Part shown: positions 46,920-55,424 of the stretch, piece after piece
Position numbering within the stretch: position 1 is the stretch's first letter
How the letters are laid out: every line of letters starts with the position of its first letter
DNA from: Nocardioides donggukensis
GTDB taxonomy: Bacteria > Actinomycetota > Actinomycetes > Propionibacteriales > Nocardioidaceae
Length of the DNA stretch: 64,000 bases
Reading direction: 5' to 3'
NCBI RefSeq assembly: GCF_014842875.1
Contig: NZ_JACYXZ010000001.1
Location: forward strand, 806,001-870,000
The notes under the pieces: generated by a model
What the model saw: the letters and a program-made list of their open reading frames with translations, nothing else
Databases searched by the model: none
Told to the model about the DNA's origin: nothing
Program-made: the position numbers and the translations under genes

Positions 46920-47825
46920 ATGATCACCGTGGAGGGACTGACCCGGAAGTACGGCGCGTTCACCGCCGTCGACGACATCACGTTCACCGCCGAGCCGGGC
47001 CGGGTGACCGGCTTCCTCGGCCCGAACGGCGCCGGGAAGACCACCACGATGCGGGTCATGGTCGGACTCACGCGGGCCACCCGCGGCCGGGTGCGGGTCG
47101 GCGGCCACGACTACGCGGCGATCCCCAACCCGGGCCGGCACGTCGGGGTCCTGCTGGACGCCTCGGCCCAGCACGCGGGCCGCACCGGCCGCGAGGTCCT
47201 GACGGTCGGCGCCCGCACGATGGGCCTTCCGTCGTCGCGGGTGGACGAGATGCTCGGCCTGGTCTCGCTCAGCGACGAGGAGGCCGGTCGTCGGGTGCGG
47301 AACTACTCCCTCGGCATGCGGCAGCGGCTCGGCATCGCCCACGCCCTGCTCGGGGACCCACAGGTGCTGATCCTCGACGAGCCGGCCAACGGCCTGGACC
47401 CCGCCGGCATCCGGTGGATGCGGGGCCTGCTCAAGGGGTACGCCGAGCGCGGCGGGACCGTCCTGCTCTCCAGCCACCTGCTCAACGAGGTGCAGCTGAT
47501 CGCCGACGACATCGTGATGATCGGGCGCGGCCGGATCGTCGCCCAGGGCACGCCGGAGTCGCTGCTGCAGGACGTCGGGACCTTCGTCCGGGCCACCGAC
47601 AACGACCGGCTGGGGACGGCGCTCACCGACTCCGGCATCGCCTTCGCCCCCCAGGGCAAGGGCCTCCTGGCCGACTCGGAGGCGGTCGCCGTCGGCCGGG
47701 CCGCCCGGGACCACCAGCTCACCCTCGTCGAGCTCCGCCCGACCGACGGTGGTCTCGAGGACCTCTTCCTCGAGCTCACCGCCGACGCGCAGCGCGACGA
47801 CCTCACGGAAGGAGCGGTCCGATGA
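46920..47825 (+). CDS. ABC transporter ATP-binding protein (DrrA-like)
   Basis: 301 residues: Walker [10 protein letters not shown], signature [10 protein letters not shown], Walker [14 protein letters not shown], and a C-terminal extension typical of drug or antibiotic exporter ATPases. No solute-binding protein gene is nearby, so export or immunity is likely. It overlaps the permease gene by 4 bp. The 100-bp gap upstream contains duplicated CCCCGTGTCAG words (46849-46870). Confidence 0.93.
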   Translation: MITVEGLTRKYGAFTAVDDITFTAEPGRVTGFLGPNGAGKTTTMRVMVGLTRATRGRVRVGGHDYAAIPNPGRHVGVLLDASAQHAGRTGREVLTVGARTMGLPSSRVDEMLGLVSLSDEEAGRRVRNYSLGMRQRLGIAHALLGDPQVLILDEPANGLDPAGIRWMRGLLKGYAERGGTVLLSSHLLNEVQLIADDIVMIGRGRIVAQGTPESLLQDVGTFVRATDNDRLGTALTDSGIAFAPQGKGLLADSEAVAVGRAARDHQLTLVELRPTDGGLEDLFLELTADAQRDDLTEGAVR

Positions 47826-48625
47826 CCGCGACCCCCACTCCCGGCGCCGCACCCGGCGCGGCGCCCCTCGGCTCCCTGGACCTCTCGGACTCCAGGAGGA
47901 TCCCGTTCACCCGGCTGGTGCGCGTGGAGCTGCGCAAGATGGCCGACACCCGGGCCGGCTTCTGGCTGCTGGTCTCGATCGTGCTGATCACCGCGGCGAT
48001 CATCACGATCTTCTTCCTCGCCGCCGACGAGTCCGACCGGGTCTTCATCAACTTCATCGGGATCACCGCGACCCCGCAGGGGCTGCTGCTGCCGGTGCTC
48101 GGCATCCTGCTCGTGACCAGCGAGTGGGGTCAGCGGACCGCGCTCACGACGTTCGCCCTGGAGCCGTCCCGGCCCCGCGTGCTCTGGGCCAAGGTGGCCG
48201 CGGCGCTCCTGATCGGCCTGGCCGCGATCGTCGTGGCGGTCGCGCTCGCCGCGCTGGCGACTGTGATCGGCGGTCAGGACGGGGCCTGGGAGAACATCGG
48301 CGCCGACGACTTCGGCAACTTAGCGATCCTCCAGGTCAGCGGCCTGGTGCAGGGGCTGGCTTTCGGCATGGTGCTGCTGAACTCGGCGGGCGCGATCGTG
48401 GCCTACTTCGTGCTCCCGATCGCGTTCTCGATCGTCGCCAACCTCTGGACCGCGATGCGGGACGCGGCCCCCTGGGTCGACATCGGCACGGCGCAGGGCC
48501 CGCTCGCCGCCGGGGTCGACCTGACCGGGGAGCAGTGGGCGCAGGTGCTCGTGGTCACGCTGATCTGGATCGTGCTGCCGTTCGCGGTGGGCCTGTGGCG
48601 GGTGCTGCGGGCCGAGGTGAAGTGA
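47822..48625 (+). CDS. ABC-2 type permease
   Basis: 267 residues with six membrane helices after a Pro/Ala-rich cytoplasmic N-terminus; [18 protein letters not shown] is the amphipathic connector typical of ABC-2 exporters. Forms an exporter with the upstream ATPase. ATG 47822 overlaps the ATPase stop (ATGA). Substrate unknown. Confidence 0.9.
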   Translation: MTATPTPGAAPGAAPLGSLDLSDSRRIPFTRLVRVELRKMADTRAGFWLLVSIVLITAAIITIFFLAADESDRVFINFIGITATPQGLLLPVLGILLVTSEWGQRTALTTFALEPSRPRVLWAKVAAALLIGLAAIVVAVALAALATVIGGQDGAWENIGADDFGNLAILQVSGLVQGLAFGMVLLNSAGAIVAYFVLPIAFSIVANLWTAMRDAAPWVDIGTAQGPLAAGVDLTGEQWAQVLVVTLIWIVLPFAVGLWRVLRAEVK

Positions 48626-48716
48626 CGCCGTGGGCTTGCTCACAATCGGCCGGATCGGCTTGGCGGAGGCGGCCCGCGACGCGTCTACTGGTGGCTTCTG
48701 CCCGAGAGGAGACGCC

Positions 48717-48884
48717 GTGCGTCGCACCGACCTGGACCGTCACGACCCGTACCGCCTGGACGAGACCGACCTCGTCGCCCACCTGCTCGCGCAGCGCGCG
48801 CAGCACCCGTCGCCGCCCGTCACCGACGACCGGCTGCGCTCGGCCGGGCTGCTCACGGGCGACTGGGAGGACGGCGCGGCCTGA
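48717..48884 (+). CDS. Small acidic hypothetical protein
   Basis: 55 residues, soluble, with [22 protein letters not shown] at the N-terminus and [17 protein letters not shown] at the end. No recognised family. GTG 48717 is supported by GAGAGGAG at 48704-48711. It lies between the ABC exporter and rph; rph has its own leaderless promoter starting at the stop of this gene. Confidence 0.6.
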   Translation: MRRTDLDRHDPYRLDETDLVAHLLAQRAQHPSPPVTDDRLRSAGLLTGDWEDGAA

Positions 48885-48887
48885 GGC

Positions 48888-48893
48888 TAGGGT
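48888..48893 (+). promoter_or_regulatory. -10 box of leaderless rph
   Basis: TAGGGT 7 nt before ATG 48901. Confidence 0.5.
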
Positions 48894-48900
48894 CGGCGCC

Positions 48901-49608
48901 ATGACGCGCGCAGACGGCCGGGCCGACGACGAGCTCCGCCCCATCACGATCACCCGCAACTGGCTCGACCACCCCGCCGGGTCGGTCCTCGTGGAGTTCG
49001 GGCGCACCCGGGTGCTGTGCGCCGCCTCCGCCTCCGAGGGCGTCCCGCGCTGGCGCAAGGGCTCCGGCCTGGGCTGGGTCACCGCGGAGTACGCGATGCT
49101 CCCGGCCTCGACCAACACCCGGTCCGACCGCGAGTCGGTCAAGGGCCGGGTCGGCGGCCGCACCCACGAGATCTCCCGGCTGGTCGGCCGGTCGCTCCGG
49201 GCGGTCATCGACTACCGGGCCCTGGGCGAGAACACCATCGTCATCGACTGCGATGTGCTCCAGGCCGACGGCGGCACCCGCACCGCCGCGATCACCGGCG
49301 CCTATGTGGCCCTCGCCGACGCGGTCGCGCACCTGCAGGTCCCCGCCGCGCTCACCGGCTCCGTCGCCGCGGTCTCGGTGGGCATCATCGACGGCACGCC
49401 CCGGCTGGACCTCCCCTACGAGGAGGACGTGCGGGCCGAGACGGACATGAACGTCGTGATGACCGGCGAGGGCTCGTTCGTCGAGGTCCAGGGCACCGCC
49501 GAGGGGGCGGCGTTCTCGCGCAGCGAGCTCGATGCCCTCCTGGTCCTCGCCGAGAAGGGCTGCGCCGACCTGACCCGGCTCCAGCAGGAGGCGCGGGCCG
49601 GTGCCTGA
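48901..49608 (+). CDS. rph: Ribonuclease PH
   Basis: 235 residues. Phosphorolytic 3'-to-5' exonuclease that trims tRNA 3' ends. Conserved RNase PH features: [56 protein letters not shown] and [17 protein letters not shown] 48901 follows TAGGGT by 7 nt. The stop overlaps rdgB by 8 bp. Confidence 0.96.
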   Translation: MTRADGRADDELRPITITRNWLDHPAGSVLVEFGRTRVLCAASASEGVPRWRKGSGLGWVTAEYAMLPASTNTRSDRESVKGRVGGRTHEISRLVGRSLRAVIDYRALGENTIVIDCDVLQADGGTRTAAITGAYVALADAVAHLQVPAALTGSVAAVSVGIIDGTPRLDLPYEEDVRAETDMNVVMTGEGSFVEVQGTAEGAAFSRSELDALLVLAEKGCADLTRLQQEARAGA

Positions 49609-50233
49609 GGCCCCGCGGCACACGGTGCTGCTGGCGTCCCGCAACGCCAAGAAGGTGGCGGAGATGCAGCGGATCCTGGCGCCGATGGCACCGGGCGTGC
49701 GGGTGCTCGGCCTGGAGGACGTCGTGGAGTACGCCGAGCCGGTCGAGGACCAGCCGACGTTCGAGGGCAACGCGCTGCTGAAGGCGCGGGCCGCGGTCGC
49801 CGCGACCGGGCTGCCGTCGGTGGCCGACGACTCCGGCCTGTGCGTCGACGCGCTGAACGGGATGCCCGGCGTGCTCTCGGCCCGGTGGGCCGGACCACCG
49901 CGCTCCGACGACCGGAACAACGCCCTGCTGCTCGCCCAGCTCGAGGACGTGCCGGACGAGCGGCGCGGGGCCCACTTCGTCTGTGCCGTCGCCTTCTGCC
50001 TTCCCGGCGCCGGAGCGGCCGGCGAGCACGTCGTGCTCGGGCGGATGGACGGGCACCTGGTCCGCAGCCCCCGCGGCGCCGGTGGCTTCGGCTACGACGT
50101 GCTGTTCGTGGCCGACGGGTACGACGTCACGACGGCCGAGCTGCCCGCCGGCGAGAAGGACGCGATCTCGCACCGGGGGAAGGCGCTGCAGGAGGTGGCC
50201 CCGGTGGTCGTCGCGGCCCTGGACGCCGGCTGA
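49601..50233 (+). CDS. rdgB: XTP/dITP diphosphatase (HAM1 family)
   Basis: 210 residues. Cleanses non-canonical purine triphosphates. Motifs: [47 protein letters not shown], and [11 protein letters not shown] 49601 overlaps rph by 8 bp, the conserved rph-rdgB order. Confidence 0.95.
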   Translation: MPEAPRHTVLLASRNAKKVAEMQRILAPMAPGVRVLGLEDVVEYAEPVEDQPTFEGNALLKARAAVAATGLPSVADDSGLCVDALNGMPGVLSARWAGPPRSDDRNNALLLAQLEDVPDERRGAHFVCAVAFCLPGAGAAGEHVVLGRMDGHLVRSPRGAGGFGYDVLFVADGYDVTTAELPAGEKDAISHRGKALQEVAPVVVAALDAG

Positions 50234-50236
50234 CCG

Positions 50237-51412
50237 TCAGGCCGACCGCTCGCGCGGGGTCGCGCCCGGAGCCAGCGCCCGGACCGCCAGCAGCACCGCG
50301 CCGAGGCCGGCGAGCGCGGCCGCGGCCACCAGACCGCCGCCGATCCCGTAGCCGGCGGCCACGAACCCGACCAGCACCGGGCCTCCGCCCAGCCCGAGGT
50401 CGATGAACACGCTGAGCGTGCCGGATGCGGCGCCGCGCTCCGACGATCCGGTGCTGGCGAACACGGCCGCGAAGATCGCCGGGGTGAGGAAGGCGACGCC
50501 GACCGCCGCCACGGCACTGCCGACCAGCAGACCGGACGCGGTGGGGACCAGGGCGAGCAGCGCCGCCCCGCCCGCCAGGACCGCCAGGGCGGAGGCTGCC
50601 AGGCCGACCGGCGGGACCCGGTCGGGCAGGTCGGCGAAGACGATCCGGCAGAGCACGATGACGGTCCCGAACAGCAGCAGCACCACGCTCCACCGCTCGA
50701 TCCCGACCTGCTGGGCGCGCAGCACCGCGAACGCGAAGAAGCCGGACATGGCCGCCACCCCGGTGAACAGGGCCAGCCCCGGCAGCAGCGCCGGACGGTG
50801 CACCAGGCTGTGCCGCGCGCCGTCCTCCGACCTCCGGTCGAGCGTCTCCGGGACCCTGGTCGCGAGCGCGGTCGCCGCCGCCGCGAAGCCGACCGCGCCC
50901 AGCCAGCCGGCCGTGAAGCCCCCGACCCGCAGCAGCACCTGAGCGACGACCGGCCCGAGGGCCACGCCGGCGTACAGGGCGAGCGAGTTGAAGCTCAGCG
51001 CGGCACCGGTCCGGCCGGGCGGTGCGAGGTCGGCCAGGGTGGCGAAGGCGGCCACGAAGAACAGTGCCTCGGCGGCCCCCAGGAGCATCCGGAGCACCAC
51101 CAGCCAGACCAGCCCGGTGACGGCGAGGTGGCCGGCCACGACGACGGTGAACATGAGCGCGCCGCCCACCAGCAGGGAGCGTCGGCCCCGCTCGTCGGCC
51201 CACCGCCCGGTCCACGGCCGGAGCAGCACGGTGGTCACGCTGAACGCGCCCATGGCGACGCCGACCGCCGCCTTCCCCGACGAGAGCGGTCCGGTCACGA
51301 ACAGCGGGGTCAGGGCCAGGAGGATCCCGGCGGCGGTGAAGTAGGCCAGGTCCGCGAGCGTCAGCGCCACGAACGCCGGCGAGAACAGCCTGGCAGGCGA
51401 GGCCTCGACCAT
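50237..51412 (-). CDS. MFS transporter
   Basis: 391 residues with about 12 membrane helices and the MFS loop motif between helices 2 and 3 (GRWADERGRRSLL). A drug or metabolite exporter is likely; the substrate cannot be told. TAGAGT (complement of 51421-51426) lies 8 nt before ATG 51412. It is convergent with rdgB with a 3-bp gap. Confidence 0.88.
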   Translation of the reverse strand: MVEASPARLFSPAFVALTLADLAYFTAAGILLALTPLFVTGPLSSGKAAVGVAMGAFSVTTVLLRPWTGRWADERGRRSLLVGGALMFTVVVAGHLAVTGLVWLVVLRMLLGAAEALFFVAAFATLADLAPPGRTGAALSFNSLALYAGVALGPVVAQVLLRVGGFTAGWLGAVGFAAAATALATRVPETLDRRSEDGARHSLVHRPALLPGLALFTGVAAMSGFFAFAVLRAQQVGIERWSVVLLLFGTVIVLCRIVFADLPDRVPPVGLAASALAVLAGGAALLALVPTASGLLVGSAVAAVGVAFLTPAIFAAVFASTGSSERGAASGTLSVFIDLGLGGGPVLVGFVAAGYGIGGGLVAAAALAGLGAVLLAVRALAPGATPRERSA

Positions 51413-51437
51413 GCCCTGGGACTCTACGCCCGCTCCG

Positions 51438-51519
51438 TGCCGGAGGGGGGACTCGAACCCCCACGCCCGAAGGCACAGGTACCTAAAACCTGCGTGTCTG
51501 CCAGTTCCACCACTCCGGC
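51438..51519 (-). tRNA. tRNA-Leu (anticodon TAG)
   Basis: Reading the minus strand, the 82-nt gene starts GCCGGAG and ends CTCCGGC plus discriminator A; the T-arm is GGGGGTTCGAGTCCCCC. The anticodon stem CAGGT/ACCTG encloses TTTAGGT, giving anticodon TAG (reads CUA and related codons). There is a class II variable arm. CCA is not encoded. Confidence 0.93.
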
Positions 51520-51543
51520 CCGGTCGAGAAGTCTAGGCCGGGC

Positions 51544-52038
51544 TCACTCCAAGCCGAGGTCGCGGCGCAGCTTCGCCACGTGCCCGGTCGCCTTCACGTT
51601 GTAGTGGGCCAGGTGCACGGCGCCCTCCTCGTCGACGACGATCGTGGAGCGGATCACCCCGGTGACGACCTTGCCGTAGAGCTTCTTCTCGCCGTAGGCG
51701 CCGTAGGCCGTCATCACGGTCCGGTCCTCGTCGGAGAGCAGCGTGATCCCGAGGCCGTCGCGCTCGCGGAACTTCGCCAGCTTCGCGGGGGCGTCGGGCG
51801 AGATGCCGAGCACCTCGTAGCCGGCGCCGCGCAGGGACTCCAGCGACTCGGTGAAGTCGCACGCCTGCGTGGTGCAGCCCGGGGTCATCGCCGCCGGGTA
51901 GAAGTAGACGATGACCTTGCGGCCACGCAGGTCCGAGAGGCTCACGTGCTGACCGGTGTCGGTGGGCAGCGTGAAGTCGGGGGCCAGCTGGCCGGGGGAG
52001 AGGCGGGCGGGCGGCTGGGGTGCGGGCGTCTCGCTCAC
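51544..52038 (-). CDS. bcp: Thioredoxin-dependent peroxiredoxin (Bcp family)
   Basis: 164 residues, AhpC/TSA fold with peroxidatic Cys55 and resolving Cys60 (MTPGCTTQAC), the atypical 2-Cys Bcp arrangement. Detoxifies hydroperoxides. GTG 52038 has GAAGGAGG about 10 nt upstream on the minus strand. Divergent from the nickel/cobalt transporter; the Nur box at 52074-52090 lies in the shared intergenic region. Confidence 0.93.
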   Translation of the reverse strand: MSETPAPQPPARLSPGQLAPDFTLPTDTGQHVSLSDLRGRKVIVYFYPAAMTPGCTTQACDFTESLESLRGAGYEVLGISPDAPAKLAKFRERDGLGITLLSDEDRTVMTAYGAYGEKKLYGKVVTGVIRSTIVVDEEGAVHLAHYNVKATGHVAKLRRDLGLE

Positions 52039-52073
52039 GGGAGAGGCCTCCTTCGATTTTAGGTCGTGGCTTG

Positions 52074-52090
52074 TTGCAAACCTTTTGCAA
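52074..52090. promoter_or_regulatory. Nur box (nickel-responsive Fur-family operator)
   Basis: TTGCAA-ACCTT-TTGCAA matches the Streptomyces Nur consensus TTGCAA-N5-TTGCAA exactly. It occupies the -35 region for the cbiM -10 box (TAGGGT, 52096-52101), so a metal-loaded repressor would block transcription of the ECF transporter. Confidence 0.8.
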
Positions 52091-52095
52091 CAGCG

Positions 52096-52101
52096 TAGGG
52101 T
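52096..52101 (+). promoter_or_regulatory. -10 box of leaderless cbiM
   Basis: TAGGGT 7 nt before ATG 52109 and 6 bp after the Nur box. Confidence 0.6.
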
Positions 52102-52108
52102 GATCATC

Positions 52109-52813
52109 ATGCACGTTCCCGACGGCTTCCTCGACGCCCCCACCTCGCTGGCGACCGGTGCCGTGGCCGTGGCCGGGGTCGCGATCGCGCTGCGCGGGGC
52201 CCGTCGGGAGCTCGACGACCGTACCGCCCCGATCGCCGGCCTGGTCGCCACGTTCGTCTTCGCCGGCCAGATGGTCAACTTCCCGGTCGCCGGCGGCACC
52301 AGCGGGCACCTGCTCGGCGGTGCGCTCGCGGCCGTGCTGGCCGGGCCGTTCACGGCCGTGCTCTGCCTGAGCGTGGTGCTCCTGGTCCAGGCGCTGCTCA
52401 TGGCCGACGGCGGGATCACCGCGCTCGGCACCAACGTCACGCTGCTCGCGCTGGTCGCGGTGGTGGTCGGGTGGCTCGGTTTCCGCGCCGCCCAGACCGT
52501 GCTGCCCAAACGACTCGCCTCGGTCCCGCCGGCCGCCGCGTTCGGTGCGCTGGTCAGCGTGCCGGCCGCGGCCGTGGCGTTCACCGGGCTGTACGCCCTG
52601 GGCGGCACCGCTCCCATCCCCCTGGACACGCTGCTCACCGCGATGCTCGGCTGGCACACCCTGATCGGCATCGGCGAGACCGTGATCACCGGGTTCGTCG
52701 TCGGCGGCGTGGTCGCGGTGCGGCCCGACCTCGTGTACGGCGCCCGCCGGGTCCTCGCGACCCGGGAGCTGGAGATCCGCACGCCCCAGGACCCGGCCGG
52801 AGCGACGTCGTGA
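52109..52813 (+). CDS. cbiM: ECF nickel/cobalt transporter component CbiM
   Basis: 234 residues, substrate-binding membrane subunit with about seven helices. The N-terminus reads MHVPDGFLD; His2 of CbiM/NikM is a metal ligand, so this exact ATG is functionally required and agrees with the leaderless promoter. The Nur box points to nickel rather than cobalt as the regulated metal. It overlaps the next gene by 4 bp. Confidence 0.95.
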   Translation: MHVPDGFLDAPTSLATGAVAVAGVAIALRGARRELDDRTAPIAGLVATFVFAGQMVNFPVAGGTSGHLLGGALAAVLAGPFTAVLCLSVVLLVQALLMADGGITALGTNVTLLALVAVVVGWLGFRAAQTVLPKRLASVPPAAAFGALVSVPAAAVAFTGLYALGGTAPIPLDTLLTAMLGWHTLIGIGETVITGFVVGGVVAVRPDLVYGARRVLATRELEIRTPQDPAGATS

Positions 52814-53157
52814 AGCGCTTCCTGGTCGTCGGCCTGGCGGTCAGCTTCCTGCTGGCCGGCATCGTGAGCTACTACGCCAGCGCCCACCCCGACGGGCTGG
52901 AGCGGGTCGCCGAGCAGGTCGGCTTCGCCGACACCGCCGAGGACTCCACGACCGCCGACGGCCCGTTCGCGGACTACTCCGTCACGGGCGTCGACGACGA
53001 CCGGCTCTCGGGCGGGCTGGCCGGGATCGTCGGCGCCGCGACCGTGCTGGTCCTCGCCGGCGGGCTGACCTGGGCCCTGCGCCGGCGTACCGCCTCGGGC
53101 GCCTCCGCGGACAGCGGCGCCTCCGCGGACAGCGGCGCCGACCACGGCGGCGACTGA
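52810..53157 (+). CDS. PDGLE-domain accessory subunit (CbiN/NikN-like)
   Basis: 115 residues with two membrane helices (about 4-24 and 70-90) and the signature HPDGLE after the first helix; the extracytoplasmic loop presumably assists metal loading of CbiM. The C-terminal tail has a duplicated 18-bp segment encoding SGASADSGASAD and ends in DHGGD. GTG 52810 overlaps cbiM by 4 bp. Confidence 0.88.
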   Translation: MKRFLVVGLAVSFLLAGIVSYYASAHPDGLERVAEQVGFADTAEDSTTADGPFADYSVTGVDDDRLSGGLAGIVGAATVLVLAGGLTWALRRRTASGASADSGASADSGADHGGD

Positions 53158-53207
53158 TGGGTGCCGACTGATGGGCGCGGACTGATGGGCGCGGACTGAT
53201 GGGTGCC
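53152..53207 (+). repeat. Four 14-bp tandem repeats carrying stop-start junctions
   Basis: Units GACTGATGGGYGCS at 53152-53165, 53166-53179, 53180-53193 and 53194-53207. Each contains TGATG. The TGA of unit 1 ends the PDGLE gene and the ATG of unit 4 (53199) starts cbiQ, so the coupling junction itself was multiplied. Units 1 and 4 are near identical, as are 2 and 3. Confidence 0.9.
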
Positions 53208-53867
53208 GGGCACGGCCACCGCCTGCACTACCACGGCCACAGCCGCCTGCACCGCGCTCCGGCGCACCTCAAGCTGGTGGCGCTGGTGGGCTTCATGCTG
53301 GTCGTCGTCGCCACCCCGCGCGAGCTCTACCCGGTCTTCGGCGGCTACGCGCTGCTGTTGGTGGCGGTGATCGCGAGCACGGGCGTGCCGTTCGGCTACA
53401 TCGGCAAGCGGATGGTCGTCGAGGTGCCGTTCGTGCTGTTCGCGGTGCTGATGCCGTTCGTCGCGACCGGACCGCGCACCGAGGTGCTCGGGCTCTCGCT
53501 CTCTGAGCCCGGCCTGTTGGCGGCCTGGGGCCTGCTGGCGAAGGCCACGATCGGCGTCGCCGCCTCGCTCACGCTGGCCGCGACCACCGAGCCGCTCGAC
53601 CTGCTGCGCGGGCTGCAGCGGCTCCGGGTGCCGGACCTGATCGTGCAGATCATGGCGTTCATGGTGCGCTACCTCGACGTGGTCACCGCGGAGATGGGCC
53701 GGATGCTGACCGGCATGCGGTCCCGCGGGTGCGATCCCCGGTCGCCGCGGCACTGGCCGCTGCTGGCGCGGTCGGTCGGCGCGCTGTTCATCCGCTCCTA
53801 CGAGCGCGGGGAGCGGGTCCACCTCGCGATGCTCTCGCGCGGCTACGACGGGACGTTCCGGCTGTGA
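53199..53867 (+). CDS. cbiQ: ECF transporter T component CbiQ
   Basis: 222 residues, membrane protein of the CbiQ/EcfT family with the two coupling-helix Ala-Arg-Gly-like motifs (GMRSRGCDPR and MLSRGYDG) that contact the ATPases. The His-rich N-terminus (GHGHRLHYHGHSRLHR) may handle metal. ATG 53199 lies in the fourth 14-bp repeat unit. The stop overlaps cbiO by 4 bp. Confidence 0.93.
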   Translation: MGAGHGHRLHYHGHSRLHRAPAHLKLVALVGFMLVVVATPRELYPVFGGYALLLVAVIASTGVPFGYIGKRMVVEVPFVLFAVLMPFVATGPRTEVLGLSLSEPGLLAAWGLLAKATIGVAASLTLAATTEPLDLLRGLQRLRVPDLIVQIMAFMVRYLDVVTAEMGRMLTGMRSRGCDPRSPRHWPLLARSVGALFIRSYERGERVHLAMLSRGYDGTFRL

Positions 53868-54643
53868 GCACCCCCGTCCTCGACGTCCGTGGCCTCGCCT
53901 ACGCCTACCCCGACGGGCACCAGGCCCTCTTCGGGGTGGACCTGCACGTCCACGAAGGCGAGCGGGTCGCCCTGCTGGGTCCGAACGGCGCCGGCAAGAC
54001 CACCCTGGTGCTGCACCTCAACGGGATCCTCACCGCGGGCGCCGGGAGCGTGTCGGTCAGCGGCCTACCCGTCCAGAAGTCCCACCTCCAGGAGATCCGG
54101 CGCCGGGTCGGGGTGGTCTTCCAGGACCCCGACGACCAGCTGTTCATGCCGACCGTGCGGCAGGACGTCGCCTTCGGCCCTGCCAACCACGGCGTCCGCG
54201 GGGCGGAGCTGGACCGCCGGGTGCTCGACGCCCTCGACCGGGTCGGGATGGCCGACTTCGTCGACCGGCCTCCGCACCACCTCTCCTTCGGGCAGCGTCG
54301 TCGGGTGGCGGTGGCCACCGTGCTGGCGATGGAGCCGGAGATCCTGGTGCTCGACGAGCCCTCCTCGAACCTCGACCCGGCCTCCCGGCGCGAGCTGGCC
54401 GACATCATGCGCTCCCTCGACGTCACCGTGCTCATGGTCACCCACGACCTGCCCTACGCCCTCGAGCTCTGCCCGCGCTCGGTCGTCCTGCACGACGGGG
54501 TGGTGGCGGCGGACGGGGCCACCCTGGAGATGCTGACCGACGCGGAGCTGATGCGGGCGAACCGGCTCGAGCTGCCCTTCGGATTCGACCCCGCCGCCGC
54601 AGCCGCGGCCCGGGACGCGGCCATTGGTAGCCTGTCGGACTGA
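53864..54643 (+). CDS. cbiO: ECF transporter ATPase CbiO
   Basis: 259 residues: Walker [11 protein letters not shown]-loop FQDPDDQLF, signature LSFGQRRR (Phe instead of Gly, usual in CbiO) and Walker B ILVLDEPSSNLDP. Energises uptake through CbiQ and CbiM. Only one ATPase gene is present, as in NikMNQO systems. GTG 53864 is in a GTGA overlap with cbiQ. Confidence 0.94.
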   Translation: MSTPVLDVRGLAYAYPDGHQALFGVDLHVHEGERVALLGPNGAGKTTLVLHLNGILTAGAGSVSVSGLPVQKSHLQEIRRRVGVVFQDPDDQLFMPTVRQDVAFGPANHGVRGAELDRRVLDALDRVGMADFVDRPPHHLSFGQRRRVAVATVLAMEPEILVLDEPSSNLDPASRRELADIMRSLDVTVLMVTHDLPYALELCPRSVVLHDGVVAADGATLEMLTDAELMRANRLELPFGFDPAAAAAARDAAIGSLSD

Positions 54644-54670
54644 ACACCCCCGCCGACCCAGGAGTAGTCC

Positions 54671-54919
54671 GTGGCCAAGGAGCTGAGCTCGCTCGAGAGC
54701 GAGATCGAGGAGACCCGCGAGCGTCTCGCCGACACCATCGACCAGCTGCTCTACCGGTCGCACCCCAAGACGATCATCGGCCGCGAGGTCGCCGCGGTGA
54801 AGGCGTACTTCCGTGACGAGCGGACCGGGGCCCCGCGGACCGACAACATCCTCAAGGTGGTCGGGGGAGTCTCCGGCGTGGTCGCGTTCTTCGTCGTGGT
54901 CCGCAGGATCACCCGCTGA
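54671..54919 (+). CDS. DUF3618 small membrane protein
   Basis: 82 residues: N-terminal coiled coil (LESEIEETRERLADTIDQLLYR, the DUF3618 signature) and one C-terminal membrane helix (about 62-79). Function unknown; family members cluster with phage-shock-like or stress proteins in actinobacteria. GGAG precedes GTG 54671. The groES-like gene starts 5 nt after the stop. Confidence 0.85.
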   Translation: MAKELSSLESEIEETRERLADTIDQLLYRSHPKTIIGREVAAVKAYFRDERTGAPRTDNILKVVGGVSGVVAFFVVVRRITR

Positions 54920-54923
54920 GCCG

Positions 54924-55247
54924 GTGACCGACAAGACCCCGATCAAGATGCTCCACGACCGGGTGCTCGTGGAGCTCGACCAGGACTCGGGGGAGCGTCG
55001 CTCCTCCGGCGGCATCGTGATCCCCGCGACGGCCGCGATGGGCGGCCGTCGGCTGGCGTGGTCGCGGGTGGTCGCCGTGGGCCCGCACGCCCGCGCCGTC
55101 GAGGCCGGCGACCGGGTGCTCTTCGACCCCGAGGAGAAGGCCGAGGTCGAGGTGAACGGCGAGTCCTACGTCGTCATGCGCGAGCGGGACATCCACGCCG
55201 TCGCGGCCGAGCGCCTCGGCGACGAGAGCACCGGGCTCTACCTCTGA
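54924..55247 (+). CDS. GroES-type co-chaperonin without adjacent groEL
   Basis: 107 residues with Cpn10 features: MLHDRVLVELDQDSGERRSSGGIVIPATA (mobile loop region) and GDRVLFDPEEKAEVEVNGESYVVMRERDI. GroES caps GroEL. It differs from housekeeping groES, which normally sits beside groEL; here the partner is absent and the C-terminus is extended (AAERLGDESTGLYL), so it may be a specialised paralogue. GTG 54924 is 5 nt after DUF3618. Confidence 0.85.
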   Translation: MTDKTPIKMLHDRVLVELDQDSGERRSSGGIVIPATAAMGGRRLAWSRVVAVGPHARAVEAGDRVLFDPEEKAEVEVNGESYVVMRERDIHAVAAERLGDESTGLYL

Positions 55248-55289
55248 CGGGGTGGGGGTCTCGATTTCAGGTAGCCGCCGCTGCGCTGT

Positions 55290-55295
55290 TAGAGT
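55290..55295 (+). promoter_or_regulatory. Probable -10 of tRNA-Lys
   Basis: TAGAGT 14 nt before the mature tRNA 5' end. Confidence 0.4.
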
Positions 55296-55309
55296 TGCTC
55301 CTGCTTCGC

Positions 55310-55385
<76 letters not shown>

Positions 55386-55390
55386 CGCAC

Positions 55391-55420
55391 AGAGCCCCCG
55401 GCCGGTCGGCCGGGGGTTCT
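55391..55420. terminator. Terminator after tRNA-Lys
   Basis: A 13-bp stem (55391-55403 with 55408-55420, one G-T pair) with a 4-nt loop, also at the 3' end of the convergent CDF gene. Confidence 0.75.
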
Positions 55421-55424
55421 GTCG

